DNA from: Oceanibacterium hippocampi
Lineage (GTDB): Bacteria; Pseudomonadota; Alphaproteobacteria; Sneathiellales; Sneathiellaceae
DNA: 64,000 nucleotides
Assembly: GCF_900172325.1 (NCBI RefSeq)
Contig: NZ_FWFR01000003.1
Span: 62,001 to 126,000, forward strand
Direction: 5' to 3'
The notes under the pieces are model-generated. The model was not told where the DNA came from. It did not search any database and was given only the letters and a program-made list of their open reading frames with translations. A program made the translations under genes and the position numbers. Each line of letters begins with the position of its first letter. Within the stretch, counting starts at the first letter, position 1. This document shows positions 1 to 8,575 of this stretch, piece after piece.

Positions 1-3000
1 GAGCCACTGCTGTCGACCGGGATCGGATCGGCCGGGACCGGGTCGGTCGGCGTCGGATCAGTCGGCGTCGGGTCCGTTGGCGTCGGGTCGGTCGGCGTCG
101 GGTCGGTCGGCGTCGGGTCCGTCGGAGTCGGGTCGGTCGGCGTCGGATCGGTCGGCGTCGGATCGGTCGGCGTCGGATCGGTCGGCGTCGGGTCCGTCGG
201 TGTCGGGTCGGTGGGCGTCTGACCGCCGTTCCACTCGCCGATCGTCTTGTCACCGTCGGCGAAGCGCAGCACCTCGATGTTCGAAAGCGTGTCGGTGCCT
301 TCGCCGGTACCGTTCGACTTGACGACATAGTCGCCATAGGCGTTCTTGCTCACCGTGTAGTCGGAGGCGTTGCCGCTGTAGACCGCGACGTCCAGGCCAT
401 CGCCGCCGTCGAGCGTGTCGTTGCCGGCGCCGCCCTCCAGCGTGTCGTTGCCGGCATAGCCATACATCTTGTTGGCGCCGAGATTGCCGACGATCCGGTT
501 GTCCAGATCGTTGCCGTGAACCGGCCAGGCCTCGGAACCGGTCAGGATCAGGTTCTCAACATTGTCCCAGAGCTTGCCGGTCTTGTAGGTGTCGAGATAG
601 ACGGTATCGATACCTTCGTTCGCCTTTTCCTCAACCGAGTCACCGTAGTGGGCGTAGTAGGTATCGTTGCCCTTGCCGCCGCGGAGCGTGTCCCAGTAGG
701 AAAGGCCGTCCAGCCGGTTGTCGCCGTCGTTGCCGATCAGCAGGTTGCGGTTGGCGTTGCCGGTCGCGTTGATGTTGGCGCTGCCGACGAGACGGATGCT
801 CTCGATCTCGTAGTTGTACTCGATCGAATAGTCGACCGAACTCACCGCCGTATCGAAGCCGCGGGCATAGCGCTCGCCGATGACATCGTTGACGTTGTCG
901 ACGAGATAGCTGTCGTCGCCCGAGCCACCGTCCATCCAGTCGGCCCCGGCGCCGCCCGAGATGACGTCGTTGACGCCGTCGACGCCGTAGATCCGGTCAT
1001 TGGCGTCGGTGCCGAGGATCGTCGGGGTGACGCCCCAGTCGAGATTGCCGGAAACCGGGTCGACCGTGATGATCACCGTCGCCGTCGCCGTCGCGCCCTG
1101 GGCGTCCGTGGCCCGGTAGACGAAGGTGTCCTCGCCGCTGAAGCCGTCCGCGGGGACATAGGTCAGCGTGCCGTCGGCATTGACCGTGACAAGACCATGG
1201 GCCGGCTGCTGGACGATGCCGTCGATGGCCAGCGCATCGCCGTCCGCGTCGACATCGTTGGCCAGCACGTCGATGACGATCGACTGGCCGGCATCAACGC
1301 CGATGAAATCGTCGGTCGCTTCCGGCACCGCGTTGATCTTGTTGACCAGGACGCTCGCCGTCGCGATCGAGAAGCCGCCGTTACCGTCGCCGACCCGGTA
1401 CTTGAAGCTGTCCTCGCCGTGGAAGCCTTCCGCGGGCGTATAGGTGATGGTGCCGTCGTTGTTGATGAAGACGGAACCGTGCGCCGGCTGCTCGGTGATC
1501 GCCTGGATGCTCAGCGCATCGCCGTCGCCGTCACTGTCGTTGGCCAGCACGTCGATGACGATCGAGCTGCCCTGGTCGGTCGTCGCGACATCGTCCGATG
1601 CGGTGGGACCGACATTGACCGCCGCCACGTCGATCCGCACGGTCGCCACCGAGGAGCCGCCGTTGCCGTCGCTGACGCGATAGCTGAAGCTGTCCTCGCC
1701 GGTATAACCATCCGCCGGAACATAGGTGATGGTGCCGTTTCCGTTCACGGTCACGACGCCGTGCGACGGCTGGGAGGCGATGCCGGAAACGGTCAGCACG
1801 TCACCGTCGGCGTCGCTGTCGTTGGCCAGCACATCGAAGGTGACAGGCTGGCCGGCCTTGGCCGCGACCGCATCCGCGGCCGCCTCCGGGGCCTGGTTGA
1901 CCGCCGTGACGTTCAGCTCGACCGTGGCCGTGGAACTGCCGCCGCGGCCGTCGCTGATCTCGTAGGTGAAGCTGTCCGCGCCGTTGAAGCCGGCGGGCGG
2001 CACATAGGAGAAACTGCCGTCGGCATTGACGGTGATCTGGCCGCCCTCGGCGGTCTCGCCGGTGAAGGCCACGACCTGGAGTTGGTCGCCGTCGAAGTCG
2101 CCGTCGTTGGCCAGAAGACCGCCCGCGGCCGCGACGCCGAAGGTGTTGCCGGCGACCGAATAGCTGTCGTTCGCGGCATCAGGACCGTTGTTGCGGCCAT
2201 CGAGGAAGACGGTGCGGTCGGCGAAGCGAACCTCCTCGACACCGCCCACCTTGATCGTGTCGGTACCGTTCGAGAAGGAAACCTCGACCGCCTGGAAAGT
2301 CGGCTGCTCGCCGCGATGGCCGGGCACGCGAATGATCTCGGTTTCGGCCTGCTTCTGGTAGTCGCCGATATTGCCGTCGATCGTCACGACGTCATAACCG
2401 GCACCGCCAAGAAGGACATCCTCGCCGCCGCCGCCACTGATGACGTCGTCGCCGTCATGGCCGACCAGCACGTTGTCACCGGCATCGCCGATGATCATGT
2501 CGTCGCCGCGACCGGCCACCACGTTCTCGATGCCGATCAACGTGTCGACGCCGATGTCCGGGTCGCCGGAGGCGACGCCTTCGGCCAGGTCGACGCGGAT
2601 CGACTCGTCGGCGCTGGTGTAGACCACCCAGTCCTTGCCGCTGCCGCCGATCAGGGTGTCGTTGCCACGGCCGCTGCCGCCGATCAGGACGTCGTCGCCA
2701 TCCGCGCCCGAGATCGTGTCGTTGCCGTCGCCACCCTCGAGAACGTCGTCAAGGTCAGTGCCCTCGACGTGAATGTCGGCACTGCTGCCGAACAACGGGA
2801 TCGAGGGATCGTCGGTCGCCAGGATCTTGTCGGCGAACTGGATGTACTCGACCTTGTAAAGGGTATCGATGGTCTGCTGGTCCTTGGAGATAACGACGAT
2901 CTTGCCGTCCTCCAGCCGGAAGACATCGAAATCCGCGCTCTGCGCGAAATAGGCGGCCGTGTCGTTGCCGTTGCCGCCGCTCAGGTAGTTGATCCCGGTG

Positions 3001-3845
3001 CCGCCGTTCAGGATATCGTCGCCGTCGGCGCCATAAAGCGAGTCGTCACCGTCGCCGCCGAACAGCGCGTCCGCGTCGGCGCCCCCGTGCAGCAAGTCGT
3101 CACCGGCGCCGCCATAGAGCGTGTCCTCGCCGTTCTGGCCCTTCAGGACGTCGTCGCCATCGTCGCCATACAGCATGTCGTCGCCGGCTTCGCCATAGAG
3201 CCGGTCGTCGCCGTCGCCACCGTTGAGGACATCGTCGCCGGTACCGCCGTAGAGCTTGTCGTTGCCGGCATCACCGTAAAGTTCGTCGTCGCCGTCCTGG
3301 CCCTTGAGCAGGTCGCTGCCCTCGCCGCCGTTCAGTTCGTCGTCGCCGTCACCGCCATAAAGCTTGTCGTCGCCGCCGTCGCCGAAGAGCTGGTCGTCGC
3401 CGTCATTGCCGCGAACGGTATCGTTGTTGTCGCCGCCGTGAACCTCGTCGTTGCCGGCGCCGCCACGGACGTCGTCATTGCCGTCGCCGCCATAAACGAT
3501 GTCGTCGCCGTTGCCGCCGTTCAGATAGTCGTTACCGGCGCCGCCATCCATCTGGTCGTCGCCATTCTGACCCTCGAGGCGGTCCGCCCCGTCTTCGCCA
3601 TGGATCTCGTCGTCGCCCGACCCGCCGCGTATCGTGTCCTCGCCGGCGCCACCATAGAAGGTCTCGTCCTGGCTGCTGCCGGTCATCTTGTCGTCGCCAG
3701 AGGTGCCGTACCTGGCATACATGTCCCAGGCGCTTTCGAGGCCGAACAGATCGATCGGCCAAAGGCTGTTATTCGCAGTCGTCCCGCTGGACTGGTTAAA
3801 CAGGCTGTACAGGGAATTCATGAAATCGTCGTAGCGAGAAGGCAT
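1..3845 (-). CDS. Large RTX / cadherin-like (tandem-95) calcium-binding protein, N-terminal part; C-terminus beyond window
   Basis: Read on the minus strand from ATG at 3845 (GGAG about 9 nt upstream) the frame stays open to base 1, giving about 1,281 residues without a stop. After about 60 unique residues (start MPSRYDDFMN) come roughly two dozen RTX nonapeptides of the GGxGxDxLx type (about 3700-2960), then a mixed region with more RTX motifs, then four tandem cadherin/Ig-like domains of about 95 residues (about 2210-1060; each with a VLANDxDxDGD-like strand, PAHGxVxVNxDGT and GxDSFxYxVSDGxGGSS signatures). A second RTX/haemolysin-type block follows (about 1020-250), then a (DPTPT)n linker at the window edge. 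No Sec signal is visible. Such proteins are normally type I-secreted adhesins or surface proteins; the secretion signal would be in the missing C-terminus. No T1SS genes are in view, and ligand and function are unknown. Confidence 0.9.
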   Translation of the reverse strand, partial: MPSRYDDFMNSLYSLFNQSSGTTANNSLWPIDLFGLESAWDMYARYGTSGDDKMTGSSQDETFYGGAGEDTIRGGSGDDEIHGEDGADRLEGQNGDDQMDGGAGNDYLNGGNGDDIVYGGDGNDDVRGGAGNDEVHGGDNNDTVRGNDGDDQLFGDGGDDKLYGGDGDDELNGGEGSDLLKGQDGDDELYGDAGNDKLYGGTGDDVLNGGDGDDRLYGEAGDDMLYGDDGDDVLKGQNGEDTLYGGAGDDLLHGGADADALFGGDGDDSLYGADGDDILNGGTGINYLSGGNGNDTAAYFAQSADFDVFRLEDGKIVVISKDQQTIDTLYKVEYIQFADKILATDDPSIPLFGSSADIHVEGTDLDDVLEGGDGNDTISGADGDDVLIGGSGRGNDTLIGGSGKDWVVYTSADESIRVDLAEGVASGDPDIGVDTLIGIENVVAGRGDDMIIGDAGDNVLVGHDGDDVISGGGGEDVLLGGAGYDVVTIDGNIGDYQKQAETEIIRVPGHRGEQPTFQAVEVSFSNGTDTIKVGGVEEVRFADRTVFLDGRNNGPDAANDSYSVAGNTFGVAAAGGLLANDGDFDGDQLQVVAFTGETAEGGQITVNADGSFSYVPPAGFNGADSFTYEISDGRGGSSTATVELNVTAVNQAPEAAADAVAAKAGQPVTFDVLANDSDADGDVLTVSGIASQPSHGVVTVNGNGTITYVPADGYTGEDSFSYRVSDGNGGSSVATVRIDVAAVNVGPTASDDVATTDQGSSIVIDVLANDSDGDGDALSIQAITEQPAHGSVFINNDGTITYTPAEGFHGEDSFKYRVGDGNGGFSIATASVLVNKINAVPEATDDFIGVDAGQSIVIDVLANDVDADGDALAIDGIVQQPAHGLVTVNADGTLTYVPADGFSGEDTFVYRATDAQGATATATVIITVDPVSGNLDWGVTPTILGTDANDRIYGVDGVNDVISGGAGADWMDGGSGDDSYLVDNVNDVIGERYARGFDTAVSSVDYSIEYNYEIESIRLVGSANINATGNANRNLLIGNDGDNRLDGLSYWDTLRGGKGNDTYYAHYGDSVEEKANEGIDTVYLDTYKTGKLWDNVENLILTGSEAWPVHGNDLDNRIVGNLGANKMYGYAGNDTLEGGAGNDTLDGGDGLDVAVYSGNASDYTVSKNAYGDYVVKSNGTGEGTDTLSNIEVLRFADGDKTIGEWNGGQTPTDPTPTDPTPTDPTPTDPTPTDPTPTDPTPTDPTPTDPTPTDPTPTDPTPTDPTPTDPVPADPIPVDSSG
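31..222 (-). repeat. 15-bp in-frame tandem repeat encoding (DPTPT)n
   Basis: On the plus strand the unit reads GTCGGCGTCGGRTCS. About 11 near-identical 15-bp copies run from 46 to 210, with decayed copies on both sides. Translated on the minus strand in the RTX-protein frame it gives DPTPT repeats that decay into DPVPADPIPV toward base 1. A Pro/Thr/Asp-rich stretch like this is a typical extended linker between folded domains. Because the unit is 15 bp, copy-number change would alter linker length without a frameshift. Confidence 0.9.
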
Positions 3846-4023
3846 CGGTTACAACTCCAGTTCGCGGGCGTACTGCGCAATCGCGGTCTTGCGTAGGCAC
3901 CAATTCTCGGCGCCGGTTCTGATCTACTGGTGAGCGGTCCGGTCTGATCGTTCAGATCCGTCCCCGCGTTCCAGCCCCCTCCTAAAACACGTCCCCTGAT
4001 CGCCTTGACGATATCCCGGACCC

Positions 4024-4096
4024 GAGGCCGGCCTCACATCCGGCCGGGTCAGAGAGCTTCAGAGTTGATTGAGGTTTTAGGCCGAAATTCCTAAAA
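4024..4096. promoter_or_regulatory. Inverted repeats upstream of the RTX gene (candidate operators)
   Basis: Two perfect inverted repeats lie 180-250 bp upstream of the RTX ATG. GAGGCCGGCCTC is at 4024-4035. TTTTAGG, 8 nt, CCTAAAA is at 4075-4096, the second sitting at the start of the AT-rich block. They are seen directly; a regulatory role is inference. Confidence 0.35.
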
Positions 4097-4191
4097 AGGT
4101 ATTAAGCGAAGCAAATAAAAATCGATAACATTTTAGACAAATTCCCATATCGAGAGACAGAACAGGTTGTTTCAGACAATACAATTCCCTC

Positions 4192-4209
4192 TTCGGAAAT
4201 TTTTCCGAA
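4192..4209. promoter_or_regulatory. 18-bp palindrome in AT-rich intergenic region
   Basis: TTCGGAAA-TT-TTTCCGAA is a perfect 8-bp inverted repeat with a 2-nt centre, about 350 bp upstream of the RTX ATG and about 420 bp past the end of the glycosyltransferase gene. It has the form of a dimeric regulator site. There is no T-tract, so a terminator is unlikely. Confidence 0.35.
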
Positions 4210-4630
4210 CCTACATTCCATGTTATTTTGGGGTGATCTAGTTGATTATTGTCTTATTGAATGACTTCAACAGACAAAAATAGAAACTGATCTTCTAAAC
4301 ACAAGTACAGATGAAATCGGTCATCTAGCGGTTCACTAATCATGGTGCTACGCAAACTTACCTATTTTCTACTCACTGAGCATTATTACTGGTCGCCTTC
4401 GACGGCCTTGCCGCCGATCCGACAGCACCCGCCCGAACCGCGCCCCAGGGCGCATGGCGAATGCTGTCATGACGCCGTTATACCGCCGTCGCCGGGGCGG
4501 CAGTGTGGCTTGTGTGTGTCAAGAATGGCGCACACGCCCGGGCCTGCATGCCCGTCGGGTGGCATGACGATCGGTTGAATGGATCGGGGGGAAGTGTGCG
4601 GGCCGCGTAAGCGCGGCCGCGCGGGGCGGC

Positions 4631-5773
4631 TCAGCGTCCGGCCAGGACCTTGTCGTAGACGGCCTGCATCAGGGCCATCCGTCGCGTGAAGCTGTGCTCA
4701 CGCTCGACGCGCTCGCGCGCCGCCACTGCAAGCCGCCGGCGCAGGGCGGCATCGCTGCAGAGCGGCGCGAGCCCCTCTCGGAGGCCCTCGGCGGAACCCG
4801 GATCGACGAGCCGCATGTCCCCGTCATCGCGCCCGAAGGCCGGCATCCCGCCGACCCGGGTCGAGAGAATCGGGACCTCCATCGCCATCGCTTCCAGGAT
4901 GACGTTCGGCAGTCCTTCCCGGTGGCTCGAAAGACAGAATATGTCGAAGCCCTCGAACAGGCTGCGGGTATCCTGCGCGAAGCCGAGCAGGCGTACCCGG
5001 TCGGCCAGCCCGAGGGCGGCGATCTGCGCCTCCAGCGAAAGCCGCTCCGGGCCCTCGCCGGCAATCCGGAGCTCGAGATCGTGGCCGTCCCGGATCAGCC
5101 CGCCGACCGCCTCGATCAGCAGGTCGAAGCCCTTCTCGCCGGACAGGCGGCCAACCGCGCCGATGACCAGGCGACCGGGCGGCGTCTGCCGTCCCGGGGC
5201 GTCCTCGGCCGGAACCCGGCGACGGAACTCCTCCGTGTCGATCGCGTTCTCGATCAGGTGCATCCGGTCCTCGGCGACCCCGGCCGAACGACCGGCGGCG
5301 AACAGGTCGTCGGACACCGCGACGACGGCGTGATGGCGCGGCAGCGTCCAGCGGTCGATCGCGTAATAAAGGCCGGTGCGGCTGGTGTGCGTGACCCAGC
5401 CATGCATCGTGGTGACAAGGCGAAAGCCCAGCAACGGCCTGAGCAGGACACCGATGAGATTGGTCTTGTAGTCGTGCCCGTGCCAGATGCCGATCTTCTC
5501 TTCGCGGCAGATCCGGGCCAGCCGCCACAGGGTCCGCGGACTGAGCGCCCCGGCGTCGCCGATGCCGATCAGCGGACAGTCGCGTTCCCTGGCCCGCGCC
5601 TCGATAACCGAGAACTCGGAATCGCCCGGCGCGTGCAGGTAGCAGGCGATCGCCCGATAGCGCGCCGGATCGAGATGGCGCGGCGAGTTCAGAATCGTCT
5701 TTTCAGGCCCGCCGCCCGCACCGCTGACGATCCGGGTATGCAGGATGCCGACCGGAGCGTCAAAGCGGCCCAT
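4631..5773 (-). CDS. Glycosyltransferase family 4 (GT-B fold)
   Basis: 380 residues. The C-terminal half has the GT4 signature: a VGRLSGEKGFDLLIEA strand-helix, then HREGLPNVILEAMAMEVP, which is the E-x7-E motif that binds the sugar-nucleotide donor, then a STRVGGMPAF segment. The N-terminal half has a glycine-rich acceptor-side loop (GAGGGPEKTIL). I start at ATG 5773 (GAGG shortly upstream) rather than the longer frame to 5917, whose extra residues are Arg-rich and shadow the upstream gene. It overlaps the preceding glycosyltransferase gene by 14 bp, so the two are translationally linked. It probably transfers a hexose or similar sugar to a surface glycan at the cytoplasmic membrane face; substrate unknown. 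Confidence 0.88.
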   Translation of the reverse strand: MGRFDAPVGILHTRIVSGAGGGPEKTILNSPRHLDPARYRAIACYLHAPGDSEFSVIEARARERDCPLIGIGDAGALSPRTLWRLARICREEKIGIWHGHDYKTNLIGVLLRPLLGFRLVTTMHGWVTHTSRTGLYYAIDRWTLPRHHAVVAVSDDLFAAGRSAGVAEDRMHLIENAIDTEEFRRRVPAEDAPGRQTPPGRLVIGAVGRLSGEKGFDLLIEAVGGLIRDGHDLELRIAGEGPERLSLEAQIAALGLADRVRLLGFAQDTRSLFEGFDIFCLSSHREGLPNVILEAMAMEVPILSTRVGGMPAFGRDDGDMRLVDPGSAEGLREGLAPLCSDAALRRRLAVAARERVEREHSFTRRMALMQAVYDKVLAGR

Positions 5774-7004
5774 GCTCACCCTCACTTGAAAACCCCTGCA
5801 GCAGGGCTTCGAATTGCGTTGCCTTGGCGGCCCAGCTTTCCGCCTCCAGCGCCTCCCGTGCCCGCGCCTGCCCCGCCGGCAACGGCGCACCGGCACGTTC
5901 CAGGCACAAGTCGGCAAAGCGCGCCGGATCGGACGTCAGGTCCATTGCCGCCGCCCAGTCGCGGTTGGCCGGCAGCTCCGCCGCCACGACAGGCAGGCCG
6001 GTTGCCAGATATTCCTTCAGCTTGAGCGGCTGCATGGCCCGCGTTACAGGCAGGTCGCCATAGGGCATCACCAGGACGTCGGCCCGGGCCGCCTCGGCCG
6101 GCAGTTCGGAAAGGCCGACCTGGCCGACCCATTCGATTCCCGGATGGGCGAGCAGCGCCGGGTCCACGTCGGAGCGCGGGCCGACCATGCGCAGGGTCGC
6201 GACCTCGGCAAGCTTCAGGCAGATCGCGCTGTCGAGACGGCCGTCCGCGAGGCCCCAGAAAAGCAGCACCGGCTTTTCCTCCGGCCGACGCGGACGTCGC
6301 CGTGTCACCTGCCGCCAGAAATCGAGATCGACGCCGTGCGTCAGCATGGCCGGTGAATGCCCGAGCGTCCGCATCCGCCCGGCGAGATGACCGGAGACCG
6401 CGATCACGCCTCGCATGTGGGCAACCAGGTCGCGTTCCATCGTCACCAGGGTCTGCTTGTCCAGCCCGGGCCATTCGCTCAGGTCGTCGACGCAATAGTA
6501 GACCCAGTTGAGATCGGCCGTCCGCTCCGCCAGATCGGCGACGATCGGCACCGTGGTGATCACAGCGAGCGGGCGCGGCGCGCGATAGAGAACGTCGTGC
6601 AGGGCGCGCAGGAAAAGCCGGCGGTTCAACGCGCGCTCGGTCCGGCTGGCAAAGCCGGGCCAATGCACCGGCGCGTGGATGTCGGGTGCAAGCGACGTAT
6701 CCGTCGCATTCCTCTCGTCGGCAGCCGGGCGCGGCCGGCCGCCTGAAATCCATTCACGCAGTTTCTCCGCCGCGCGCGCCAGATCCCGCATGCTGAGTGA
6801 CGGTCGCCGGGTTCCGATCGTGTTGACCCAGTCGACCTGGTAGCTCGGCAGGAGATGCCCCAAGAGATGCTGGCTCGATGACGGGTGACGCCCCCAGTCG
6901 TCGCTGAAGACAACCAGTCGCGGCCTCACGCCGGCGGTGGCGTTGTCCGCTCCCCCGGCCGCCATGTCAGGTTTTCCTATCGCCTTCGGCGAAAGCGCTT
7001 TCAT
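5760..7004 (-). CDS. Glycosyltransferase (GT-B type)
   Basis: About 414 residues. The N-terminus reads RLVVFSDDWGRHPSSSQHL, typical of the acceptor domain of exopolysaccharide GTs, with a YYCVDDLSEWPG segment mid-protein and a donor-domain signature MQPLKLKEYLATGLPVVA toward the C-terminus. Start candidates are GTG 7007, ATG 7004 and ATG 6965; I take 7004. It is the first gene of a two-gene unit with the GT4 gene, sharing a 14-bp overlap. Sugar and acceptor cannot be read from sequence. The genes around it (another GT, a sugar-type oxidoreductase/epimerase) suggest capsule, LPS or exopolysaccharide. Confidence 0.8.
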   Translation of the reverse strand: MKALSPKAIGKPDMAAGGADNATAGVRPRLVVFSDDWGRHPSSSQHLLGHLLPSYQVDWVNTIGTRRPSLSMRDLARAAEKLREWISGGRPRPAADERNATDTSLAPDIHAPVHWPGFASRTERALNRRLFLRALHDVLYRAPRPLAVITTVPIVADLAERTADLNWVYYCVDDLSEWPGLDKQTLVTMERDLVAHMRGVIAVSGHLAGRMRTLGHSPAMLTHGVDLDFWRQVTRRRPRRPEEKPVLLFWGLADGRLDSAICLKLAEVATLRMVGPRSDVDPALLAHPGIEWVGQVGLSELPAEAARADVLVMPYGDLPVTRAMQPLKLKEYLATGLPVVAAELPANRDWAAAMDLTSDPARFADLCLERAGAPLPAGQARAREALEAESWAAKATQFEALLQGFSSEGEHGPL

Positions 7005-7205
7005 CACGTCACTCTACTCGGCCGCTATCGGGAATGCCGGCCGCCCCTGTCTGTCCGGGACCCTACCGGCCAAGCAATAACGATTACTGAACATGACGGA
7101 GATCGGACTGGCGGAAGCCGGCACGGGCCGGCTGACGTATGGTCGAACGGGCACCGGCGCCAGCGGGCGGCGCGATCACGTCGGGCGGCGCGACGCGTCC
7201 GCCTC

Positions 7206-8171
7206 TCAGGCCGCCGCGGTGCTCGCCCCTGTCCCGGCGCCCTCGGTACCGAGGAAGGCGGACGGTTCGTCGAGCCGGCGAAGACGCAGCGACGAGACGA
7301 GGTTGCGGACTTCCTGGCGCGCCGCGAGGTGACTCATCGACAGCGGCATGTCGACTCCGGGACGGGTCAGGTCGAGCAGGGTCAGCCCCTTGTGGAACAA
7401 TTCGCGATAGATCACCCGTTCGCAGAAACCGGGCGCGACGCGATAACCGAGCCGCGGCGCCAGATCCTGCAGGACCGTCGCCATGCGGCGCTTGTTGTGG
7501 GCGTCGATATGGGTCAGGCGGTTGCGCATGATGACCCAGTCGATCCGGTGGCCGTCGATCGTCGAACGGCGCTTGCGCTGCGACCAGACCATCTCGCTGT
7601 ACCAGGTCGGACGCAGGAACTCGCCGCTTTCCGGGTCGAGGCGGGCGATCAGGTCGAGATCGATGAAGCTGTCGTTCATCGGCGAGACCAGGGTATCGGC
7701 GAAGGAATGGCAGATCCGCGCGATCAGGTCGTCGCTGCCCGGGCAGTCGATGACAACGAAATCGTTCTGGAAGATCAGTTCCTCTAGCGCCCGGCCGAAA
7801 CGCTGGATCTTGCTGTTCCGTTCGCTCAGCGCCTGGGTCAGATTGCTCGGCGGGATCGCGCGGATATCCGGCATCGGCAATTCGATGCCCCGGTTCCGCG
7901 CGAAGGCGGCGCGGTTCTCGAGATAGCGGGCAAGCGTCTGCTGCCGCCCGTCGAGGTCGATGGCGCCGACGCGATAACCGCGATCGACAAGGGCGACCGA
8001 CAGGTGCATGGCGGTCGTCGACTTGCCCGACCCGCCCTTGATATTGCCGAGCACGATGATGTAGGCGCGGCGGACCGACTTCTTCTTCGGGCCTTTTCCA
8101 ACTTCCGGGATACCATCGCCGAGGATGTGATCGTGCGGCAGCTGTGTACGCAACTGTTCGAGAATATTCAT
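7206..8171 (-). CDS. mipZ: MipZ-type division-plane positioning ATPase (ParA/MinD superfamily)
   Basis: 321 residues. Deviant Walker A KGGSGKS (K45...K50) follows VLGN and precedes IDLDGRQQTLARYLENR, which strongly resembles the MipZ segment IDLD-RQ-T-ARFxENR. Further MipZ-like blocks are VVIDCPGSDDLIAR, NDSFIDLDLIARLDP and WVIMRNRLTHIDAHNKRRM. In Caulobacter MipZ forms a bipolar gradient on ParB and inhibits FtsZ polymerisation away from midcell. This copy has about 36 extra N-terminal residues before the beta1 strand, including a basic KGPKKK patch; no internal Met offers a shorter start. It stands alone between a GT gene and the cyclase gene, with its own upstream region containing a 17-bp palindrome. 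Confidence 0.88.
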   Translation of the reverse strand: MNILEQLRTQLPHDHILGDGIPEVGKGPKKKSVRRAYIIVLGNIKGGSGKSTTAMHLSVALVDRGYRVGAIDLDGRQQTLARYLENRAAFARNRGIELPMPDIRAIPPSNLTQALSERNSKIQRFGRALEELIFQNDFVVIDCPGSDDLIARICHSFADTLVSPMNDSFIDLDLIARLDPESGEFLRPTWYSEMVWSQRKRRSTIDGHRIDWVIMRNRLTHIDAHNKRRMATVLQDLAPRLGYRVAPGFCERVIYRELFHKGLTLLDLTRPGVDMPLSMSHLAARQEVRNLVSSLRLRRLDEPSAFLGTEGAGTGASTAAA

Positions 8172-8575
8172 CCAGTGCCCTCAGACCTCGTTCGCGACCA
8201 AAGTCACAACATCTGAACTACAGCGATTGATCCACTATTCAGCGCACGATTTGGAACGCCGTTCCAACTAATCAAGATCGACAAATCGCCCGCGATGCCG
8301 GGCACGTTGGGTTTATCGCGTTTCCCGGCGGGTTTCAATACATTGCGTATGTAGAATAGACGCTCACCACATGTTGTGCCGGGATTTCCTCAAGGCTTTT
8401 CCGGGGCTTAGCATGAGCGCCTCACACCGCATTGAAGCCTCCGACGAATTCGTCTCGCCCCGACGACGCGGTGCGCCGCGCCGCGCGAGGTTGCCCGCGT
8501 GAGCGCGCGTGATCATCGAGGCTCACTGCTGAACAGCCGGGGACACGCGGCGGCGCGGAAATACCGGCTTAGAAG
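8172..8575. other. Intergenic region between the cyclase gene and mipZ
   Basis: 404 bp with no credible coding frame. It must hold the mipZ promoter and the 3' end of the cyclase transcript. Apart from the palindromes noted, the distal part (8450-8520) is a GC-rich stretch of CGCG-type repeats. No TTAA-N7-TTAA CtrA box is present. Confidence 0.5.
8251..8267. promoter_or_regulatory. 17-bp palindrome upstream of mipZ
   Basis: TTGGAAC-GCC-GTTCCAA is a perfect 7-bp inverted repeat about 80 bp upstream of the mipZ ATG. Its size and position fit an operator for a dimeric regulator; which one is unknown. A second small repeat, TACAT-N5-ATGTA, lies at about 8339-8353. Confidence 0.4.

Larger units (their letters stand above)
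3846..4630. other. Long AT-rich intergenic region upstream of the RTX gene
   Basis: 785 bp without a credible gene. Roughly 4050-4350 is strikingly AT-rich against the GC-rich surroundings and holds the palindromes listed separately. A 78-codon open frame at 4342-4578 has no family resemblance that I recognise and no convincing ribosome site, so I do not call it. The RTX promoter is presumably here, pointing toward base 1. Confidence 0.5.

Noticed and set aside
77-322. Plus-strand frame encoding SGRSASDRSASD repeats; also considered as a CRISPR-like array
   Set aside because: This is the antisense view of the 15-bp DPTPT-coding repeat. The units are contiguous with no spacers, so it is not a CRISPR.
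516-3896. 1,126-residue open frame on the plus strand
   Set aside because: It mirrors the RTX gene: its Val/Ala/Asp-rich sequence is the reverse-frame image of GGxGxD repeats. The minus strand has a ribosome site and recognisable domains.
4342-4578. 78-codon small ORF in the AT-rich intergenic region
   Set aside because: No ribosome site, no recognisable motif, and composition changes abruptly along it.
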